From Synergistota bacterium (GTDB taxonomy: Bacteria > Synergistota > Synergistia > Synergistales > Synergistaceae): a stretch of DNA of 64,000 nt. The translations under genes and the position numbers were made by a program. Numbering within the stretch: position 1 is the stretch's first letter; each line of letters opens with the position of its first letter. The notes beneath the pieces are model-generated. The model did not search any database. It had not been told where the DNA came from and saw only the letters and a list, made by a program, of their open reading frames with translations. Positions 43,499-51,259 of the stretch are shown piece by piece. The stretch covers positions 19,175 through 83,174 of the forward strand of contig JAEXGR010000007.1 in the NCBI GenBank assembly GCA_023450745.1, read 5' to 3'.

Positions 43499-44299
43499 TT
43501 AATCAGCCTCCGCCGCAAACCCGGCGGCAAAAGCGACGTTATCCAAAAGCGACGAAAGCTGAAGGCGCGAAGAATAGCCCTTTGAGAGTCTGTCCAACGC
43601 GGCGTTGGCCGCCGGGTGAAAGTACCCGCCGCGGCTTTCGGCCTCTTTCGCTTCGCAGACGGCGAGCTTCAGCGTCTCCGCGGCGTGAAGCCGCCTCTTT
43701 GCCGCTATCGGGCGCAGGATCGCCAGCGGCGCGGACCTTTCGCCGCGCCAGAGGCCGTCAAGCGCCACCGGTTTTCCGTTGAAAATGTATCCCGTGCAGA
43801 AGCCGCTCCCGCAGCCCAGGACGGAAACGCCGTTTTGGCGCAGCCACCCGACCGTAGCCTCTATATTCAGCATATCTTTCGGCGAAGTGCATATCAGCGC
43901 GACGCCGGAATTTTTTATCATCCGAAGGTCGGCGCAGGGTGCGCGGCCGCCCTCGCCCTCTATACCTCCAATACCGCAGGAGACGGCGCACGCCACGCCC
44001 ATCCGGCGGCAGACCTCCATCGTGGCGGAGGCCGTAAGCGCGCCGGAAAGTTTTTCGCAGAGCGCGCGGTCAAGACTGTCGGATGAAAATTTAAATTTTG
44101 GCGCGCCGGCGCGGAAGCGGAGAAATTCCTCTATCGAACCGACGGCGATATCGCCCTTCTCCACCCAGCATATACACATGCCGTCCACGCCTGAGGCCTT
44201 CCATTCCCTCATAAGCTCGTCGTTTCCCACGGAGGGCAGGCCAAAGGTAAGCAGGCAGCTCTCCGTCAGAAAACCCGGGAATTTTTTATTTGTATTCAT
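43499..44299 (-). CDS. Pseudouridine-5'-phosphate glycosidase (PsuG)-like protein, divergent
   Basis: This 266-aa protein shows the PsuG pattern in its middle: GDIAVG, ASATMEVCRRMGVACAVSCGIGG, then SGVALICTSPKDMLNIEATVGWL. True PsuG (about 305 aa) cleaves or forms the C-C bond of pseudouridine 5'-phosphate and uses conserved Glu, Lys, Asp and Lys residues. The first Glu region and parts of the end differ here, so activity on pseudouridine is doubtful. It is rich in cysteine (SCGIGG, CTSPKD, GCGSGFC), unlike the known enzyme. It precedes two decayed genes, and its own reading frame is intact. Start at 44299 with GGAG upstream. Confidence 0.68.
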   Translation of the reverse strand: MNTNKKFPGFLTESCLLTFGLPSVGNDELMREWKASGVDGMCICWVEKGDIAVGSIEEFLRFRAGAPKFKFSSDSLDRALCEKLSGALTASATMEVCRRMGVACAVSCGIGGIEGEGGRAPCADLRMIKNSGVALICTSPKDMLNIEATVGWLRQNGVSVLGCGSGFCTGYIFNGKPVALDGLWRGERSAPLAILRPIAAKRRLHAAETLKLAVCEAKEAESRGGYFHPAANAALDRLSKGYSSRLQLSSLLDNVAFAAGFAAEAD

Positions 44300-44301
44300 T
44301 T

Positions 44302-44355
44302 TCAGAGCTCCGCGCCCGAACGGCGCGTATTATTGCGTTTCTTCGGTACAGCCAT
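44302..44355 (-). CDS. Possible 17-residue leader peptide, ribosomal-protein-L32-like start
   Basis: A short frame reads MAVPKKRNNTRRSGAEL and stops two bases before the PsuG-like start. AAAGGTG precedes it, and a -10 box TATACT lies at 44373-44378. MAVPKKR resembles the beginning of ribosomal protein L32, but the rest does not continue as L32. It may be a leader peptide coupled to the downstream gene, a truncated rpmF copy, or chance. Confidence is low. Confidence 0.3.
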   Translation of the reverse strand: MAVPKKRNNTRRSGAEL

Positions 44356-44540
44356 ACGCATCACCTTTAGTAAGTATAGCAGTTGCGTAAAATATCGTAT
44401 TTATTCACAGTAATAAGAAATTTTTCCCTACTTTTTCTTTATTTTTTATGCTTTAGAATAAATAATCTTCGATATCAAGATACTGTTTTATAATATTATC
44501 CAATAAATTTGCGATATAAACTTCGAGGCCAATTTATTCC
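44356..44540. other. AT-rich spacer, promoter of the PsuG-like gene
   Basis: The right part is AT-rich and without genes. The only signal I can support is the minus-strand -10 TATACT at 44373-44378 in front of the leader frame. Confidence 0.4.
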
Positions 44541-44575
44541 AAAGGGCCCCCGGGAGATGCTCCCGAGGGCCCTTT
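44541..44575. terminator. Strong hairpin terminator
   Basis: AAAGGGCCCCCGGGAG (44541-44556) pairs with CTCCCGAGGGCCCTTT (44560-44575) with one mismatch around a three-base loop. It lies 60 bases after the stop of the small membrane protein gene on the minus strand; a T-rich stretch also follows on the plus strand. Confidence 0.8.
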
Positions 44576-44635
44576 CTTCTTCAAAGCGCGGTTTTCGCGG
44601 CGATATCCGCTTTTATGGCGAAGATTCTCGGCCGT

Positions 44636-44815
44636 TTACAGTATCCGGCTGGGGACCAGCGGGTTTACCGCGACTTCCGCGCTGCCGAGTATATAGGCGA
44701 GCAGGGCGAAAGCGGCGATAAAAATCAACGTGCCGATTAACACCTTGCCATCAAACCTCGATGATTGACTTTTGTAAGCCGTACTTCTTCCAATTACCAC
44801 ACTTTTGTTGCTCAT
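44636..44815 (-). CDS. Small single-helix membrane protein, unknown function
   Basis: This 59-aa protein has a polar, basic N-terminal part (to about residue 24), one membrane helix (VLIGTLIFIAAFALLAYIL) and a short tail. The ATG at 44815 has GGAGGAAG six bases upstream, and a strong terminator follows, so it is likely a genuine monocistronic gene. I do not recognise the family. Confidence 0.6.
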   Translation of the reverse strand: MSNKSVVIGRSTAYKSQSSRFDGKVLIGTLIFIAAFALLAYILGSAEVAVNPLVPSRIL

Positions 44816-45016
44816 AGAACTTCCTCCAGTACCGTGACTATTATGTGAATTTAAGAACAAATTCACCATATTTCTAGTATAGTACTTTTTATTCGCGGTG
44901 ACCGTAGAAAAATTATTTTTTACTATGTAATAAAATGAACAATATTTTTATTGCTTAAAGTTCATTGTGTTTCGCCGAGTGCCAACCGCCACGGCCAGCC
45001 TTCGCTGCTATGACGG

Positions 45017-46114
45017 CTAGAGCTCCGCGCAAGTTTCAAAGATCATCTTCCACAGTTTTTTCTCGTCAACGGCAAGGACGATGCGGGCCTTTTGCGCTCC
45101 CTGGGGAGCGCCGCCTTTGAATGCCAGCGTCTGTCCGTAAGAGAGAGAATAGTTGTCGTTTACGTCGACCGGCAGGAAGGCCTCTTCGGTAATTATCGCG
45201 GGATCGATGATGACGGCGGAGACGATCGTGTCCCAAATGTAGGTGACGTAATCGGGCTCCGACTTGAATTTACCGTAACGGAAATTGCGGCGCAGCATTT
45301 CGGCGAACACCGGATTTTTTATATTCCTCTCGGTCTCCGCGTATCTTTGGGCCGAAAGTTTCACCTTTTCGCAGACGTCGAGCGGCACGATTATCTGCTC
45401 TTTAAAGGGGCTCCGCAGGGCGATCTTCGCCGCTTCGGGGTCAAACCAGCAGTTGAATTCCGCGGCGGGGGTCACGTTGCCCTCCTGAAAAAAGGCGCCG
45501 CCCATATAAACCACCCGTTTTACAAGCGGGACGATCTCCGGGGCGCGGCGCACGGCCTCGGCCAAGTTGGTGCAGGGGCCGATCGCCGCGATCGTCACTT
45601 CGCCCGGATATTTTTTGACCTGCTCGATGATGAAGTCGACGGCGTGCTCTTTAACCGGCGCCGACGCCGGCTCCGCCTGATAGATATCTTTATAGACCGC
45701 CTTCCACGATTCGGGCCTGGCATACCCGCCGGCCCCCTGCCAGTCGTCGCGGCCAAAGCCGAAGAGGCCGCGCTCTTTTTTCATATTGGCGACGCGCCCC
45801 CCGCGCAGCGGATGGTTCATACCCACCGCGACAGGGATTGACGACGCCATACCGGCGCCCTCCAGCTGGCGCAGTGCGAAAGCCGTTCCCTCCTCGGCCC
45901 AGGTGTTGCCGATCACGATGCTGACGCCGAGCAGGCTGATCCGGGAAGATTTCGCCAGCATGAGCATCGCCATGCCGTCGTCGTAAAGTTCCACCATATC
46001 CGCGTCAAGCAGTACCTTTTCGCGCGGAGCCTCCTCCGCGCCCGCCGCCGCGCATGATATAAAAAGCAGCGCCATACAGGCCAGACAAAAAAGGCCTCCG
46101 TTTTCGCCTAACAT
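45017..46114 (-). CDS. Secreted nucleoside hydrolase family protein
   Basis: This 365-aa protein belongs to the inosine-uridine nucleoside N-ribohydrolase family, which cleaves nucleosides to base and ribose. The N-terminus is a signal peptide (LFCLACMALLFISCAAAGA). The Ca2+-binding start LLDADMVELYDDGMAML is a variant of the usual DTDPGxDDAxAL. EVTIAAIGPCTNLAEAVR and MGGAFFQEGNVTPAAEFN are clear family motifs. I place the start at 46114, which gives a complete signal peptide; other in-frame ATGs lie 45-57 bases upstream. Periplasmic hydrolases of this kind salvage nucleosides outside the cytosol. Confidence 0.86.
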   Translation of the reverse strand: MLGENGGLFCLACMALLFISCAAAGAEEAPREKVLLDADMVELYDDGMAMLMLAKSSRISLLGVSIVIGNTWAEEGTAFALRQLEGAGMASSIPVAVGMNHPLRGGRVANMKKERGLFGFGRDDWQGAGGYARPESWKAVYKDIYQAEPASAPVKEHAVDFIIEQVKKYPGEVTIAAIGPCTNLAEAVRRAPEIVPLVKRVVYMGGAFFQEGNVTPAAEFNCWFDPEAAKIALRSPFKEQIIVPLDVCEKVKLSAQRYAETERNIKNPVFAEMLRRNFRYGKFKSEPDYVTYIWDTIVSAVIIDPAIITEEAFLPVDVNDNYSLSYGQTLAFKGGAPQGAQKARIVLAVDEKKLWKMIFETCAEL

Positions 46115-46404
46115 GCTACCAACCCTTTTCGATGATTTTAACGAGATGCGCAAAGGCATGCCGCCGCGCATATTTTACCATCAGCCAAAGGGAAGAGCCT
46201 ATTTTTCCTGCCGCGCACGTCAAGCGCCGCAAGCCCGTTAAGGGGCACGCAGAACGGCCCGCGATGGCCGAGGGCGGCGTTTTTACTGCCGTGCGTTTAT
46301 TTTATCTTATTAATGTTTTATAATATATCCATTGAATATTTCGATTTATAGCGTGCGAACTGCCACGACAAAAGTTGCCTTTACCTGAAAAGAGGGCGGA
46401 ACAG
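46115..46404. promoter_or_regulatory. Divergent spacer between nucleoside hydrolase and lysR-type gene
   Basis: The 290-base gap is partly AT-rich. TATAAT at 46319-46324 could serve the plus-strand regulator gene. No gene is seen. Confidence 0.35.
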
Positions 46405-47298
46405 ATGGAACTGAAAAACATCAACACCTTCCTGCGCGTAGCCGAGCTCAGCAGCTTCACAAAAGCGGCGGCCGAACTTGGGTATTCGCAGTCTACCGTG
46501 ACAATTCAAATACAACAGCTGGAAAATGAGCTGGGATTCATGCTCTTCGACCGTATCGGGCGCAGCGTCTCCCTCACCCCCAAGGGAGAGGAGTTCATCG
46601 CCTATGCCAACGAATTTCTCCGTCTGGAGGCCAGGACGCTGGCGCTGCGGGAAACGGCGGGCTCCGTCTCCGGCACGCTGCGCCTCGGCGTGCTGGAATC
46701 TCTCTTCGTCTGGAAGATCGCCGACCTCCTGCCGCAATACCACAGTAAGTATCCGGGGGTGACGATCGAAATAAAGTCCGCGACCGGCGCGGCCCTCTAC
46801 CGGATGCTGCGGCAGAACGAGCTTGACATCATCTATCTGCTGGACAACGTCGTCTATCACAAGGACTGCGTGCGCGCCTGCACCTCTCCCGTAAGTCTGA
46901 AATTCGTCGCCAGCCCGAAAAATGAGCTGTGCCGCCGCAAAAACATCCCTCTTGCGGAGATCGCGAAGGAGCCCTTGATACTCACGGAGCGCGACGCCAT
47001 TTACCGAAGAGAGCTAGATAACGAGGCGGCCCGCAACGGCATCGAGCTGGTCCCTTTTCTGGAGATCGATAACCTGGAGGTCGTCCTCCGCCTTTTGAAA
47101 AAACAAATGGGAATCTCGTTCATCCCTGACTATGTCCTTCACGAAAGCGTCGAAGCCGGAGAACTGGCGGTGCTTGACGTCGATTATCACATCATCAACC
47201 TTTGGAGCCAGCTCGTCTATCATAAAAATAAATTCCTCACGCCGCAGATGCTGGCCTTCATCAGGATGGTACGAGAATCGTCTCCCTCGATATCATAA
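46405..47298 (+). CDS. LysR family transcriptional regulator
   Basis: This 297-aa regulator has an N-terminal winged helix (MELKNINTFLRVAELSSFTK, then SQSTVTIQIQQLENELGFMLFDR) and a periplasmic-binding-protein-like effector domain from residue 90. The start at 46405 gives the standard LysR beginning; the open frame extends ten codons further. It lies divergent to the nucleoside hydrolase gene and convergent with the flavoprotein gene, so its target is not obvious. Confidence 0.92.
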   Translation: MELKNINTFLRVAELSSFTKAAAELGYSQSTVTIQIQQLENELGFMLFDRIGRSVSLTPKGEEFIAYANEFLRLEARTLALRETAGSVSGTLRLGVLESLFVWKIADLLPQYHSKYPGVTIEIKSATGAALYRMLRQNELDIIYLLDNVVYHKDCVRACTSPVSLKFVASPKNELCRRKNIPLAEIAKEPLILTERDAIYRRELDNEAARNGIELVPFLEIDNLEVVLRLLKKQMGISFIPDYVLHESVEAGELAVLDVDYHIINLWSQLVYHKNKFLTPQMLAFIRMVRESSPSIS

Positions 47299-47401
47299 CG
47301 CCGCGAAGAATTTAGATGGGGCTTATATATTGACACACAGGACGCCCTGTCCAGTTTTTATCCATACGCGATTTTATTGGCAATAATCCTCAGGTTTAAT
47401 A

Positions 47402-47421
47402 AATTGCACTAAATAATGCAA
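47402..47421. terminator. Small inverted repeat at the convergent gene ends
   Basis: ATTGCA, an eight-base loop and TGCAAT span the stop of the flavoprotein gene. It is weak as a terminator. Confidence 0.3.
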
Positions 47422-48878
47422 TGCGCCCCCACCGATTCTTTTCTTGCGAGCGCGGCCTTTGCCACCGCTTCGGCGCTGGCGGTCAGGCCGGGCATTTCGA
47501 GGGCCAGCAGGCGCTCCAGCGGGGTCGCCGCTTTTATCGCCTCTTTTTTGATTTCTTCTATATATAGAAGGAAATCCGCTATCTCCGCCGCGCGGCGGAG
47601 AGGGCCGACCGCCTGCCAGGCTTTTTTCTGGAGCTCTGCGCGAATTTCGGACACGGGGCGGCCGTCGGGAGAGAGGTTCTTTATTTCGTCTATCGCGGTA
47701 AAGTCTTTGGGGGTCTCATGCGGGTGCTTCGCCGCGGCACGGCCCGCCCGCAGCCCGAAGGTGACGACATGCGCCAGCGCGTTGCCGCCCATGCGGTTCG
47801 CGCCGTCTATGCCGCCCGTCACTTCGCCGCAGGCGTAGAGGCCGGTCACGGCGGTTTCGCCGCTGGCGCCTATTTCCACGCCGCCGCAGAAGTAGTGTTC
47901 GAGCGGCGCGATACGCAGCGGCTCTTTACGCCCGATAAAATATTCTTTCGGCAGCGTCAGGGCGTAGAGGAATTTTTTATCCCCCCAAAGCTCTTCGGGC
48001 GTCTCCTCAATATGGGCGAAGGCCCCGCCCTCGCAGTCTTTTTGCGCGAGCAGCAACGATAGTTTGTCGCGGGCGAAGTAGTTGCATTCTTTGCCGTCTT
48101 TTACGCCCCATTCTTTGTAGGCTGCGGGGAGAAATTCTCTGCCAGCGGCGTCGGTGACGCGGACGAAGTCTCCCAGCGTGGCGTCGGCCATCCACCGGGG
48201 AAAGCCCTCCTGCGCCCAGCCGACGGGATAGAACTGAACGAATTCCATATCGCGCAGCCGGAGGCCGGCGGCGAGCGCGAGCGCGTAGCCGTCGCCGGTC
48301 ATGCGCTCCGGGTTGTCCGTATGGCTGTAGAGGCGTCCGGCGCCGCCCGCGGCGAGCACGACGGCGTCCGCTGAGAGCGCCGAACTGTGTCCGCTGCGCC
48401 AGTTCGCAAGCGATACGCCGCGGGCGCGCCCTTTTTCAACGAAGATTTCACGTGCGACGGACCACTCGCGGAATTTAACGCCGCAATCTTTCGCGATCCG
48501 CACCAGCTGTTCCATCATGCCGCCGCCGCCCATCAGCCCGTTTTTCGCGGTGGCGCGGGCGCTCACGCGTCCTTTCAAGAAGTCGAGCGTCACGCCCCAG
48601 GAGGCGATCTCCTCAAGCGACGCGAGGCTCTCTTCGGTGAGAGTCGCAAGCAGCGTCCGGTCGTTCAGCCCGTAGCCCGTCTTTAAAAGTTTCTCATACT
48701 GCTCGCGGGGCGATACGCCGCCGCAAGGCACGGAAAACAGTCCGGCCGAGTAGGCCGTGCAGCAGGCGGTGGCCGCCGCCGTTTTGGAGATCACCGTGAC
48801 CTCCGCGCCGGCCCGCCGCGCGGCGATTGCCGCCGCAAGTCCCGCTCCGCCGCTTCCTATTATCGCTATCTCCGCCAT
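47409..48878 (-). CDS. FAD-dependent oxidoreductase, fumarate reductase/aspartate oxidase flavoprotein family
   Basis: This 489-aa protein has the FAD-binding start EIAIIGSGGAGLAAAIAARR and capping-domain motifs such as DMEFVQFYPVG. EHYFCGGVEIG carries the His of the active site, and TGLYACGEVTGGIDGANRMGG is the FAD motif. It belongs with fumarate reductase and L-aspartate oxidase flavoproteins. The start at 48878 has GGAG nine bases upstream. It lacks FeS or membrane partners in the operon. A CobT-like gene lies upstream behind a structured element, so a role near cobamide or nicotinate metabolism is possible but unproven. Confidence 0.82.
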   Translation of the reverse strand: MAEIAIIGSGGAGLAAAIAARRAGAEVTVISKTAAATACCTAYSAGLFSVPCGGVSPREQYEKLLKTGYGLNDRTLLATLTEESLASLEEIASWGVTLDFLKGRVSARATAKNGLMGGGGMMEQLVRIAKDCGVKFREWSVAREIFVEKGRARGVSLANWRSGHSSALSADAVVLAAGGAGRLYSHTDNPERMTGDGYALALAAGLRLRDMEFVQFYPVGWAQEGFPRWMADATLGDFVRVTDAAGREFLPAAYKEWGVKDGKECNYFARDKLSLLLAQKDCEGGAFAHIEETPEELWGDKKFLYALTLPKEYFIGRKEPLRIAPLEHYFCGGVEIGASGETAVTGLYACGEVTGGIDGANRMGGNALAHVVTFGLRAGRAAAKHPHETPKDFTAIDEIKNLSPDGRPVSEIRAELQKKAWQAVGPLRRAAEIADFLLYIEEIKKEAIKAATPLERLLALEMPGLTASAEAVAKAALARKESVGAHCII

Positions 48879-48899
48879 TTTATCCACTCCTTTAGGACG

Positions 48900-49021
48900 C
48901 CGCTGATTATATGCGCCGCCCGCGTCACAGGCGCCTCCCGGCCGTAGCTCCAACGTATTGATATACGCCTCCGCCCCGCTCAGGAGTTGCCTGTTTAGCG
49001 GCCGGCACATCTAATCAGCGG
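48900..49021. repeat. 122-bp element with 18-bp terminal inverted repeats and inner hairpins
   Basis: The ends CCGCTGATTATATGCGCC (48900-48917) and GGCACATCTAATCAGCGG (49004-49021) are inverted copies with two mismatches. On the minus strand the interior has CCGCT...AGCGG with an inner CAGG/CCTG, and CGTAT...ATACG, so the transcript folds into a multi-branched hairpin. It fills the gap between the CobT-like gene and the flavoprotein gene. A similar right end occurs at 55219-55246. It could be a small mobile (MITE-like) repeat or a structured leader. Confidence 0.65.
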
Positions 49022-49055
49022 AAGATACGTCAGTTTTTTATGGCAAAGTACAAAA

Positions 49056-50048
49056 TTAGTGTTCCGTAAGCATTTTTTCGTAGAGCGCCTCGGTGCGGGC
49101 CTGTATCCGCGCCATCGAGACGCCCAGCTGCTGGGCATACCACACCGCGCCGCCGGCGCCGACGCCCTCTTTGATAAAGCCTTTTTCGTAGTCGGCGAGG
49201 CCGGGGAAGCGCGAGTTGGTGAAGTCCAGCGGCGCCGCGTACCAGCGCACGCCGATCTTGGCGGCGTATTCTTCAAGGCAGCTTGTCGGGTCGATATGGA
49301 CGTATTTGGTCGTCGCCACCAGGATGTCCCGGGTTACGCCCATGTCGCGCAGCAGCGCGGCCACCGCCATCATCTGGGTGCCGCCCGCAAGGGTGATTTT
49401 CACGTCGCCGGGCAGCGCGGCGGCGTAGGCGGCGACGGCGACCTGCATGGGGTCGCCGAGCTCCGCGGCGGCCCTGAGGCCGAAGCCTTTCATGCCGCCG
49501 GCTTTTATGCCGAGGCGCTTTGCCGTGTCCCGCCAGATTTGTTCTTTTAATGTCAGCGGGTTCTCCGGCCCCGCCGAGGAGACGGTGCCGGTGTGGCCAA
49601 GGGCGCGCAGCACGAGCAGCGCGGTGGTCGTCCCGCCGGGAACGGATTCCGCGAGCACGACCTGTTTCACCCTTTTATCAAGCCCCGCGGCGAGCGCCGC
49701 TGATTTTTGCGCGATCTCTTCATAGCGAGGGACCGCCGTCTCAAAGCGCATGTCGCCCCCGGTCTCTTCGCAGATCGTCTCATGCGGCGACGCGGGGGCG
49801 ATCGAGGTGCCGACCCTTACAGTCGCGGCGTCAAAACCGGCCTCAAGCAGAGCGGCGCGGGTGACGAGCGCGGGCGAGGGGTGTCCGAAGGGGTCGAAGG
49901 GCAGGGAGGCCGCGACCTTCGGGCGATCGTAGTAGAGCATGTCGGCGTCCGCCGGCGCGGTGTAGGGCAGAGCGTCAAGGTTTGCCCCGGCGGCGGAGAG
50001 GCCGGGAATTTTCGCGAGCGCGGTTTCGCTTATAAACAACAGAAACAT
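49056..50048 (-). CDS. cobT: Nicotinate-nucleotide:dimethylbenzimidazole phosphoribosyltransferase-like protein (TIGR00303 type)
   Basis: This 330-aa protein resembles the archaeal-type CobT family, which activates the lower-ligand base of cobamides from nicotinate mononucleotide. Motifs include VRVGTSIAPASPHETICEETGGDMRF, VVLAESVPGGTTTALLVLRALGHTG and DVKITLAGGTQMMAVAALL. It is only distantly related to the classical bacterial CobT (about 350 aa). The start at 50048 is the first ATG of the frame, with a weak ribosome binding site. It may control the base of the cobamide needed by corrinoid enzymes; its position next to a flavoprotein gene adds no direct proof. Confidence 0.82.
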   Translation of the reverse strand: MFLLFISETALAKIPGLSAAGANLDALPYTAPADADMLYYDRPKVAASLPFDPFGHPSPALVTRAALLEAGFDAATVRVGTSIAPASPHETICEETGGDMRFETAVPRYEEIAQKSAALAAGLDKRVKQVVLAESVPGGTTTALLVLRALGHTGTVSSAGPENPLTLKEQIWRDTAKRLGIKAGGMKGFGLRAAAELGDPMQVAVAAYAAALPGDVKITLAGGTQMMAVAALLRDMGVTRDILVATTKYVHIDPTSCLEEYAAKIGVRWYAAPLDFTNSRFPGLADYEKGFIKEGVGAGGAVWYAQQLGVSMARIQARTEALYEKMLTEH

Positions 50049-50184
50049 TACTTATTTTTACCCCCTGTACGTAGCTTCGTTTAAGCGTTAAAATGCACTA
50101 TAGACTGTCCCCGCGATGAGTGAGGGTTATCTTTTTATGCGATGGTAATAGTTTATGGCCTTCATCGCCATGGCTTATAGATTA

Positions 50185-50190
50185 TATAAT
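50185..50190 (+). promoter_or_regulatory. Candidate -10 box of the V/A-ATPase operon
   Basis: TATAAT lies 54 bases before the GTG of the D subunit gene in a short AT-rich stretch. No convincing -35 hexamer is found at the right distance. Confidence 0.4.
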
Positions 50191-50243
50191 AGATACGGGG
50201 GTTTAGGGTCCTTTGATATCTATTGTTTGAGGGGGGAAATTTC

Positions 50244-50861
50244 GTGGCTTCAAAACTTGCTCCGACACGAGGAAACCTTGTCCGGCTCACACGCGATATG
50301 GCGATGGCCCAATCAGGTCACGACCTTCTCGACCAGAAGCGCCAGGTGCTGATGATGGAGCTGGTCCGCTACATAGACTCGGCGAAGAAGCTCCAGGAGG
50401 ACGTTGCCAAGATATTTAAAGAGGCGTATGAAGCGCTGCAGAAGGCGAATATCTCTCTTGGCATCGACACCGTGGGAGACATTTCCGAATCCGTCCCCAT
50501 CACCTCAAATATCACCGTGCGCCTGCGCTCGGTGATGGGCGTGGAGATCCCCGACGTGGACCCGCTGAGCGCGGAGACCATCCCCAGTTATTCTTTCCAC
50601 GGCTCTTCAGGGGCGATGGACGCGGCCTACGCCAAGTTTCGCCGCGTGATGGCGTTGGTGGCGCAGCTTGCCGAGATCGAAACGAGCGTCTACCGGCTGG
50701 CGGTACAGATACGTAAGACACACCGGCGGGTCAACGCCCTTGAAAAAGTGGTAATCCCCCAGGACAAGGCGGAGATAAATTTTATCAGCGACGTCCTCGA
50801 AGAGGGAGAGCGCGAGGATTTCACGCGTATGAAGCTCGCGCAGAAGAAGATAAAGGAGTAA
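50244..50861 (+). CDS. atpD: V/A-type ATPase subunit D (central stalk)
   Basis: This 205-aa coiled-coil protein is the central rotor shaft that links the A3B3 head to the membrane ring. The family motif is SKLAPTRGNLVRLTRDMAMA at the start, with long helices at both ends (through RRVNALEKVVIPQ). The start is a GTG at 50244, preceded by GAGGGGGG; an upstream TTG in frame is less likely. It stands first in the operon, whereas D usually follows A and B. Confidence 0.92.
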   Translation: MASKLAPTRGNLVRLTRDMAMAQSGHDLLDQKRQVLMMELVRYIDSAKKLQEDVAKIFKEAYEALQKANISLGIDTVGDISESVPITSNITVRLRSVMGVEIPDVDPLSAETIPSYSFHGSSGAMDAAYAKFRRVMALVAQLAEIETSVYRLAVQIRKTHRRVNALEKVVIPQDKAEINFISDVLEEGEREDFTRMKLAQKKIKE

Positions 50862-50912
50862 GGAATTCAGCGGCTCCACAAGGCGTTTATAAATCAGGGA
50901 GGGAATTTTGCA

Positions 50913-51254
50913 ATGAGTACTCTGCATGAAGTTCTGGCAGTTTTGCTGGGGGCAGAATCTGAGGCCAAGAGAATCGTCGACGATTCAAAAAACGAGGCCG
51001 AGTCTCTGCTTCGCACCGCGCAGGAAAAGTTTGCCGCGGAGCGCGCAAACCAGATGGCTTCCGCTCGGGAGCAGGCAAAGGGCATAATGGAGACGGCGCT
51101 CAACTCCGCGAAGACCGAGGCGGCGCAGATCGCCAGCCTTGGCAAAGAGGAACGGGCGCGTATGCAGAAGCGTTTTGAGGAAAACGTAGACCCCGTGATC
51201 AACTCTATCGTCTCCGAGACTGCCGAGAGCTTTATTTCCAAGAAGAGAGGCTGA
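50913..51254 (+). CDS. V/A-type ATPase peripheral stalk subunit (G/H-like)
   Basis: This 113-aa protein is almost entirely a charged helix, rich in Glu, Lys and Ala (EAKRIVDDSKNEAESLLRTA). That matches the peripheral-stalk subunit G/H that pairs with subunit E. The ATG at 50913 follows AGGGAGGG by eight bases. It is followed after five bases by subunit C. Confidence 0.85.
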   Translation: MSTLHEVLAVLLGAESEAKRIVDDSKNEAESLLRTAQEKFAAERANQMASAREQAKGIMETALNSAKTEAAQIASLGKEERARMQKRFEENVDPVINSIVSETAESFISKKRG

Positions 51255-51259
51255 ATTTA

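Noticed and set aside
48879..49010. N-terminal extension of the flavoprotein frame
   Set aside because: It would translate the inverted-repeat element; the start at 48878 has a good ribosome binding site and begins the FAD motif directly.
48880..49021. Cobalamin riboswitch in front of the flavoprotein gene
   Set aside because: The gap is structured and near a CobT-like gene, but the conserved B12 box could not be matched without gaps, and terminal inverted repeats explain the structure better.
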